Positions 56,253 through 64,000 of a DNA stretch of 64,000 nucleotides are shown here, piece by piece. The stretch spans positions 37,147,501-37,211,500 of the forward strand of contig NC_088303.1 of NCBI RefSeq assembly GCF_032854445.1. Direction: 5' to 3'. Below the pieces are notes generated by a model. The model saw only the letters and a program-made list of their open reading frames with translations. It was not told the DNA's origin and made no database searches. The DNA comes from Liolophura sinensis. Lineage: Eukaryota > Mollusca > Polyplacophora > Chitonida > Chitonidae. A program made the position numbers and the translations under genes. The number at the start of each line of letters is the position of its first letter. Positions within the stretch are counted from its first letter, which is position 1.

Positions 56253-59200
56253 CATCTCCGTAGTTTATTACAATTTAATTCTTTTATATGTTTTTACATT
56301 TCAGGTTCGTATACATTTACTAAGACTAGACTCTTTTACTCATGAAAGTTAAGCCCTTAGCTTTACAAAAAGTGTCCTACCTGTGCACAGAACATGTATT
56401 GCTGAAAATCAGTTTATACACCTTTTGAAATATCTGAAATGTCGATTTATATCGTTGCTGCACGTTTAATATAAGAAATACGATTTTACCTTAAACCCTA
56501 TTTCAACAAATTTAGCCATTTTTCCGAGCACTCCAGATATTTCGTGTTACCTTTTACAACCTTATTTTCACATTGCCGATTGACATGCTAAAGCCTGAAT
56601 TTCTCCAAATATTTACGCTGCTCGTTGAAATAAATTTATCGCATGCTGTCGGGGGCTGATACTGAATTTTATCCTGTGTCCTGGAGAATACTACACTCCC
56701 GCATCACGGCGGTTATTTTCTCCATACAACAGTATAAAATTCGGTACTGCACTCTTTGAGTATGTATAGATCTTATCATGAACACAGCAATTTATTTGAC
56801 CGAATGTATATACTAGTATGGCGTACATATGATCTACACATATACACATACCTTATAGAAATCGGGTGGTCAAAACCCCCAGATTTGCTGTGTCTCAAGA
56901 TGCAGATAAACTTCCAGACATTCTATATAAAGTGGCCTACTAAAGTTGTACAAAGACCATTTATAATGATTAGGTGATTCCCAAGAGATACTCTTGGCGT
57001 GTTATTGTGCTGAATGCAATCAAAGTGTCTTGATTACACGACGATTAAGCGGAAACTCAGACCTCTAAGCGTGTCATAGCGCTGGTAAAGAGAGGGTAAA
57101 CACCACTTTACTTTATACTTCGACACCCAAGTGTATCCTTGATACTGCTGTGCCGTTCTAATATTCTTCACAGTCACGATACTTTGGGAAGAAGAATTTC
57201 TCAATGAAGTGAGTCTAACAGACAGAATGCCCGACAAGCGGTCGTGCTGGGGAATGCAAGGTCGTCACGCAGGGTATTACGGACATTGAGATATTACAGA
57301 ATAACGGTTTTAGATAGCCCAGTGCATATTTGATCCAGATAAAAAATAGAAAGACTCGAATTTAAAAAAAGCAATATAAATACAATAAAGTATGTCCTAA
57401 CTATAATTTGCGTGTTTCTGTAAAGCTAAAAATTTATTCTCTTATGTGGAAGAGAACTTGAAATGTACGTTTTCTACATTGTAGGCTCTATCACATGAAA
57501 ACTTGGAACGTGGAACTTCGATCTGTCGCCTATGCTCTCCTGCAGTTTGCTAAGTTTATTTATCCTGATCTGAAAGTAATTCTTTCATATCTTCTCATTA
57601 TGTGGAAATAACACAGAGGTAACCATGTGCGGCTGACTATCACGGTCAGCGTTTATGCATACAGATTACACTCATTAATGGCATGACATGACTCTTTACT
57701 CGGGAACTAGGATGGGCAAGTAAGATGTTAGGATAGACGTTCATTGCATTTTAACTGTCAGACAGACCAATATACGGACGTCGGGCAATGGCCAAGCGGT
57801 TTCTAATGATATGGGCAGCCTTTGATTAATACTTCTTTGATCTCGTTATTTGATAGCGAACATGTAAATGTGATATACTCTTTTCATTCCGCTGATAAAT
57901 GAATTAGCTGCATTCGCTGCGGACCTCTTTAACGCACATCTCATGAAGGCGGACACTGGATAAGGGAATCCACAAGGAGTTTGCAGTAGTAATTATAAAC
58001 TGAAAAGCTGAATTAGATGAAATATATTCTCAGATAAACATCCATGGGAAAGATAAGATGGTTAATGTTAAAGTGACCTATTCTTTCCGCTCAATAATTA
58101 AATATTTTCATTCAGCGGGAAATTATATCAAGGGACTGTTAATTGCAAGACATCAGCCAGTTTCACAAAATAGTCTTTTGGTCGTCTAAGTGTTATTTAA
58201 TTGACTAAGCAGACTACAAAAAAATACTTCCCTTGCTGCCTTTCATACACTACTGCAGGGCACCAAATAATCTGTCTGTCCGTAGTCACACTCGCCTCAG
58301 CTATCAGCTCTAGGTAAGTGTTCCCACGTGTCATCACTAGTAAGCCCACACAAGCATGAAACTATACTGTAAACTCGATAAATTCCAACTTCAGCCGCAA
58401 TGTTCGATTGCATAGATATTTCCACGGATTATCATGCAAGTGCACGATTGATATTTAGGAAAATATATTTATTTATCTGCATAAACAGTTCAAACAGGTA
58501 AACGAATAGTTCCTAAAAATAGTAGAATATTAAAATTCATCATAAAACAACAACAAAAGCAAAGATCTCAATTCTGTGTTATCTTAAATGACTTAAAAAA
58601 CATATCCAATAATTCCCCAGGTTACAGTGACATTGCCACTGTCAGCCTCAGTTCTGTCTTTGGCTTGAGGAGCCCGTCACACGACAGATAATTCACCCAG
58701 TTGAAGTCTATTCACCACTTAATGCACAGTTTCTTTTATTCACTCAAAGAAATCACCGTGAATACATATAAATATATACTGCCCCGCTTTAAAACCGCAC
58801 CATCATGAATCCAATGTCGGGTTTGATAGCCTTAATGTGAGTCATCACCAAAACGCAACGCAACATTTCTGGAGAACACGTTTTTACACCCGAAAAGCAC
58901 GAAACACTCAACAGTCATGAGACATGGCTAGGTGTAAAAGCAAAACCGAAAGGGGACCAAATACATATACCTATATGCATAGCCTTGAAAGGTTCCTTAA
59001 TTAAAACTTTACTATAAAAGTACAATATATCCGTCAGTTTTTCTCTTGCACCAGAGAAATAACAAAAACGCCAACTTGTTTCCGACTTCAAATAAAGAGA
59101 ACACGTCGCTTGCACGTATGGTACATATCCATTCATCAGGTGTGCTATTAAACCATTAGTGCACGCTACAGTATTGCCGTTAATACCGTTAATATATAGT

Positions 59201-61513
59201 AAAGACGCGGTCTAACAAAAGTTAAAAAAAATGCTTTAAGGAAACTCCCCCTGCGCACAGTCGTGTATAAAAACCTCTACATTTGTTATTTCCGAGGTTT
59301 AAATTTACATGTACCTGGTGATAACAGAGGAAATGCAATTGTTGCATGCCTGGGTGAAGTGGTACATACATGTAGACTTTCAGGCCTGTTGCTTAGTGGC
59401 TGTATGGGTTGGGCGGCCTGTTGACTTAAATGAATATTTACCTAATTGACAGAATTAAAAATATTTGCGACGGTCCGGACTTACTCCGCTTCTGGCATCA
59501 CCCGGGCTGATATCCCATAGACCTAATAAAAATATAAAGGATAAATTAACACCACCTTAATATACATATTTATATATAGACTCCAACAGTTTAACACCTC
59601 TAAGGGAACCTTATTTCCCATAGATTTTTATACAATAGTAACTTATTTGTTTCCATTTTCCTGTGGACAAATGACACTATGACTTCCTTATATAAATGCC
59701 AAGGAAAAACACGAAGCATTAAATCTCAATTTTATTTAGGAAGAGCATGGCTGATCGAGACACTCGAGAATGGATATTCACGCAGAAAAGCTGTCCAAAT
59801 ACTGTTGTATTTGTGGTGAGATGCTATACAGAAAAATCAAGCCAAGAAGGCAAAATATCAGCGTCACTTACTGAATTTCTTACAACTTGACATTCACAAT
59901 GATCTTATCGGGGTCCATTCAGCTTCCATCTGCGATCGATGTTCATTTATCTCATTGTTGAATACAAAACTTCGTGATGGATCACAATAAATAAAATAAA
60001 ATACCTTGAGTTCGTTCCAGACCGAATTAGATAAACCGGTTGGAATGCATTGACCACAAACATGTAAATTACAAGATTTACCGATTCTTAAACAATAAGC
60101 TGATAAATCCATTAAATTTAGTACCTCTGGATCAACATTTGTAAACATAAACACCCTATAATTCCTTGAGATTTTGTTTCTTATTGTATAGAGGGCTTAA
60201 AGGACGCCAATTAAAGAACCATCAACAAATCACATGAAAGACTCTCATAAAAACTTTAATATTACACATGTACGTGTATTTTCTGCTTTGTTCGTGTGAT
60301 TCCAAGATCAAGACTCCATCTAGTCCTTGCTGGTTTGCTTATTCGCCAATATACAAAGGCTTCATTGTTGAAAACATTTTGTTATTTTAATTTCAACCAA
60401 AAAAAAACACAAAAAGAAGTACACAAACTTACAAGCGTTGTCGGCAAATTTCCACGAGCTTGACTTAATTCTTTATCAAAACACGTGTCCTGGCCGTTGG
60501 CCTTGGACAGATTTGTGAGAGCGCTTGCGCCTAGGCCTGACCAAGCCAAACAGCTCTAATCTCCTCTCACAGAGAACGGTCAGCTGGTAACGTACATTGA
60601 ACACTTTGAAGCCTCATAGTTGTGCCACCTTTCATCCTCCCCCATCTAGAATCTATGAAAAATGTTGGAAAGTCAGTTGCAATAACATGCACAACAGGAA
60701 CGAGAATTACTTTTATGACATTGATAGATAAACAGGGGCAGATTCCACAAAGCCATTTCTGACTCTTCACAATGCTTAGATTTTTTTTTCTGGAAGTAGA
60801 ATTTTGGAGATATGTGTCTTTAGCTAGTACAGATGAGGGTAACAGAATCTTAATTTCTGAAGCCGAAAAACAAGCTTTATGATCGTATTTCAGTTTTTGA
60901 CTGGAAATGGATTTGTGGAGTTGGCCTTGGTACGGTACTTTTTAAAGCTAGTCTCATAAACACCGGTGGAAAAAAGAACAATACGAAGAGAAAATGAATT
61001 AATAATAAATGAAAAGTTGCTGAGAGGATTAAAGGCAGGATTGCCTATATGTGTGCATAGAATTTCGCTATAGTTGAATATTTATACATTTATCATAGAC
61101 AAATCTGACATCCACCAACTGTGGATGTACTTAGTGTGACCACATACATTTGGCAACAAAGTAGGGACTGCTGTGGGAATTTAAATCAGTCCATTATTTC
61201 TTTTTTTTCTATTGTCTTTAGACTTTTTCAACAATTTATATGCACATCAATTCACGTAAGTAGACATGAAAAAGCAGTTAAATATGAAATGTATATGTAA
61301 ATGCTAACTTTTAACTTGTGCCTTTGCATGCATTTAAAAAAAATATCCCTCCGTGTTTTTTAACCGATAAATAAATAAAGATTTGTCATAGTGTCTTTGC
61401 TTTGGATTTGTAATACGATCGTAAAAAGTGGATGGTATCTGTGTTAAGTATGTGATGCGCATGTACGCCATTTCTTGAATCTCCGTCACCTCCCGAAGGC
61501 GAGCCGAAGAGGC
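56253..61513. other. Unassigned 5.2-kb spacer
   Basis: The longest stretch with nothing I can name. It is AT-rich, with only short frames (for example near 57034, 58915, 59894 and 60567) that mostly lack ATG starts and family motifs. It may contain introns or intergenic DNA of a host gene. Confidence 0.5.
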
Positions 61514-61632
61514 TATAAATAGCAGAGAGCCGGGGTAAACGATGGAGTTGATAGATTTTGGACATACCCTTCAAAGGTGATATTCACGCCGAAGTCGGGT
61601 CGTTTAATGGACTGAGATTATGGAGGGTAAGT
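61514..61632 (+). promoter_or_regulatory. TATA box and possible first exon with splice donor
   Basis: TATAAATA at 61514-61521 lies in locally GC-richer DNA. A start site would be expected near 61544. About 75 bases further on, ATGGAG (61620-61625) is followed by G and a near-consensus donor GTAAGTGT (61627-61634), giving a possible coding start with only two and a third codons in exon 1. An earlier ATG at 61540 opens a 12-codon frame ending in TGA, which would act as an upstream frame if transcribed. No downstream exon was identified. Confidence 0.35.
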
Positions 61633-63414
61633 GTCTAGTGCGAGCATGTGGTATAACAATAGTGAAACAAAGGGGTTTTTTTTATTGCCGTTTCGTGATG
61701 TCATACCAACGGTGTTTCGCACCAGTCCATGATGTTAGTGTTTGACTGACTAGTAAAGGGAGATAACTTCGAGCGCGTGTGTCCCCGGCCTAAAACGTCT
61801 GTCAATCTCTGTGAATGTACCTGTCACGAATAATTTAGGGTATCCATATATGTGACCTTTGTTCAAATTGGCAATTTATTTTTACAGCGTAATAAGCAAA
61901 CCGTCAAAAAATTCTGATCACAGAAAATATACAGAAAACATCAAAGATTATACACCAGCTAAGCATGCTAAATCCTTAATAACCTCATTATCCTGAAGTA
62001 GAATATGCACAATTTTCCTCTTAATGACCCAAACACACAAATCCTGTTTTCTGTTTCCCTCTGGGGCACCTTAGCCCCTTTTTTTGGAAATTCCTGACAT
62101 CTGTGTTTTAGTGACACAAGTAAAAGGTTACCCTAATTAAGACTTTTTTGCTTTGGTGTTTTTATTTGAATTGATTTTTAAGAAGGGTTAAAAATGTATC
62201 TGCCGCATTGTTGTCGAGATTTTGTACACATAAATTCGATTTGTGTACGTAAACGTTACATAAATATATAAAATTGCTATGTATAAATAACAGGAAAAAG
62301 TGATAATTTCTCCTGGCTTTATTCTCAATAGAGCCTGTGGGAAAGCTATGAAACATGTATGTTGAATTTCTACACAACCAGTGTATTTTCGTTACTTTTT
62401 GTGAAGCGATGCACGATATTTATCCATTTAAAGGATTTATATTTAACCTTGTAGATATTGGTGAAGATCGCTTCCACTTAATGGAAGTTAAGAAAGTGAT
62501 CTGATGTGATCTGAGTAGGTGTATATGTAATGCTCAGAATTTAACAACTTTGACGGTTACTGTCTTTGTTCATCCATATATGATTATGTGACATTGTATG
62601 AATTTCTTAATCATTTCATCATTTCAAAAATGAAAATAAACCCTGTAAGAACAGTATAGCAGCGGTAAAGACATTATCTGATTTGTTACAAGATCGTCAA
62701 GTATAAAATGTGTTTCATGTGCAGTTCTGAAATTATCATATGTAGGTAATATATGATGCATATCAGCCAGTTGTTACGAAAGACAGCAATTATGCTATAC
62801 TTCTATCTGCCCATGGGAACTTCGAGTACTAGCATCCTTTTTTTGTAGCCTAAAGTCTCCATTATTGTATTTGTAGAACGCTACAATGTCAATGTTTCTG
62901 ATTTTAACATCGAATCTAGTCGAACAACACTTAACGAATTAGCCAGATTATCTGGCTTTAATAGATTTTTTGTATGAACATGTACCTCTTGTACATATAT
63001 ACTGTTACCCAAAGGTCACTTAATGACAGTTCATGGACATATAATATATGTCAGTCAAAGTGTGTGTATTTACAGTTTCGAACGCCTGGATTCCTGACAA
63101 GAACTAGGAAGGGATAAATACCATAGAGCTAAATTGACGAAATGCTGCTTTTTGCCGATGCCTAAAGTTCAAATTACTGCACGAAACTGAAACTATCATA
63201 TTTGAAGGCTAGACACATCATGAATACTTTTCCAGAAAAAAGTTCTCAGCTAAAAGCTATATTTTTCATCGTTTATGTTAAAACCTTCTTTAATGCCTGT
63301 CTCACTTGGCTTTGTTTTCACCGCCAGTGCTTTAGTCGCGTGACCATAGTGTGCGCTGATGATTGGCTCATAGCAGCTATGACATCACGTCAAACCTATG
63401 AATAGTACCCATCT
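61633..63414. other. Unassigned spacer
   Basis: AT-rich, with no gene recognised. It could be intron if the promoter at 61.5 kb is real. Confidence 0.45.
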
Positions 63415-63553
63415 TATCTGGCGGCCAGTATTGTGGTGAAAAGGAACCGGGCAAAGCCTTGGGGAAACCCACTACCATCAGCAGGTTGCTGGAAGACCTT
63501 CCCATGTAGAGCCGCAGAGGAAGCCAGCATGAGTTGGACTTGAACTCACAGTA
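63415..63553 (-). repeat. SINE-A fragment, minus strand
   Basis: The middle part is retained: GTGAGTTCAAGTCCAACTC, CTACATGGGAAGGTCTTCC, GGTAGTGGGTTTCCCCAAGG. The tail and head are both missing. Confidence 0.8.
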
Positions 63554-63632
63554 AATATATATGCTATACATGTTATCCCACAATCAACATATAGATTACA
63601 ACTCATATACACAGTAGACAGAGCTGAACATA

Positions 63633-64000
63633 AACTCTGTCAAAGAAGAAACGCAACCCCTGTCTTCGGATATCAAAAATTCGTTCGAATAAAGTTTATT
63701 GCTTCCAAACTAAATTTTAGCCAAATGTAATGAAATTATACACGTTTTTAATGAAGATTACCATCCAAACAACTGCCTTTTCTCTCCTAAGTGTATTTTA
63801 TTGCTTATGACGTCACAACGCATGAACTGACCCTGTTGACGTCGCACACAGAACCATTCACCTGCAAATCATGTCAATGGCAGTTATAGTGTGCGGGTGT
63901 ATAAAAGCCCATGTGCTTTCGTATTTTATTCACATATTCGTCAACGAAAGGCAGTCGGTAAAATGCCGCGAGTGAGTTCTGCCGACCGAAATATCGCCAT
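63633..64000 (+). mobile_element. Third Tc1-like transposon, 5' end only
   Basis: Preceded by TA, the sequence AACTCTGTCAAAGAAGAAAC begins a typical Tc1-type 5' end. About 270 bases later a TATA box (TATAAAAG, 63900-63907) precedes a transposase-like start at 63963. A CRE octamer TGACGTCA also lies near 63810. The rest of the element is beyond the window. Confidence 0.6.
63963..64000 (+). CDS. Tc1-like transposase, first 12 codons
   Basis: Reads MPRVSSADRNIA before the window ends. MPR-x-S/T-x-A/E-x-R is the common start of Tc1-like transposases (compare MPRLSQVERERA in the copy at 24868), where it leads into the first helix-turn-helix. Only the start is visible, so integrity cannot be judged. 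Confidence 0.6.
   Translation, partial: MPRVSSADRNIA

Noticed and set aside
59894-60154. 86-codon minus-strand frame
   Set aside because: Begins at a non-ATG codon and has no identifiable domain or splice sites.

Overview
The window looks like animal nuclear DNA, most likely from a marine mollusc or another lophotrochozoan. It is AT-rich, almost without long open frames, and dominated by transposable elements and tandem repeats. Three tRNA-derived SINE families recur. SINE-A has a tRNA-like head, the block GTCGTATAAGTGAAATATTC and a tail of ATAAATAAAT. SINE-B ends in ACCCCAAACACTCACTCAC. SINE-C is represented by one copy at 3.7-4.1 kb. These are of the kind abundant in mollusc genomes; the taxonomic call is inference and no species is claimed.

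Layout. 0-0.4 kb: minus-strand exon of a hAT/ZMYM-type protein with a TTF-type zinc finger, cut by the window edge. 1-7.3 kb: SINE copies and a perfect-arm hairpin. 8.3-8.6 kb (minus): a complete 95-codon frame for a secreted EGF-like peptide with a strongly basic tail, the best candidate host gene and probably undescribed. 11.9-12.4 kb: decayed LINE 3' end. 13.5-15.4 kb: a 39-bp minisatellite. 19.8-20.3 kb: a 29-bp minisatellite. 21.4-24.6 kb: SINEs, including a tail-to-tail pair. 24.6-26.1 kb: a nearly intact Tc1-like transposon broken by one nonsense codon, bordered by a long TA tract. 30.4-30.6 kb: promoter-like DNA with two perfect CRE octamers and a TATA box. 33.0-35.7 kb (minus): a 5'-truncated non-LTR retrotransposon (endonuclease, reverse transcriptase, RNase H). 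37.3-42.1 kb (plus): a decayed BEL/Pao LTR retrotransposon. 44.4-44.8 kb (minus): a second Tc1-like remnant. 48.6-49.6 kb: a large, nearly identical inverted repeat of unknown origin. 50.3-56.3 kb (minus): a degenerate Ty3/Gypsy element whose gag was later split by a SINE-A with a clean 13-bp target duplication. 61.5 kb: a TATA box followed by a possible first exon. 63.6 kb to the end: the 5' end of a third Tc1-like element running off the window.

No pathway or operon-like grouping is present. The elements give a relative chronology: the Gypsy element landed before the SINE-A inside it, and the Tc1 element sits beside a SINE-A head in TA-rich DNA. Apart from the EGF-like peptide, the hAT/ZMYM exon and perhaps two promoter-like segments, I found no convincing host gene. 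Spliced genes with short exons could be missed by eye.
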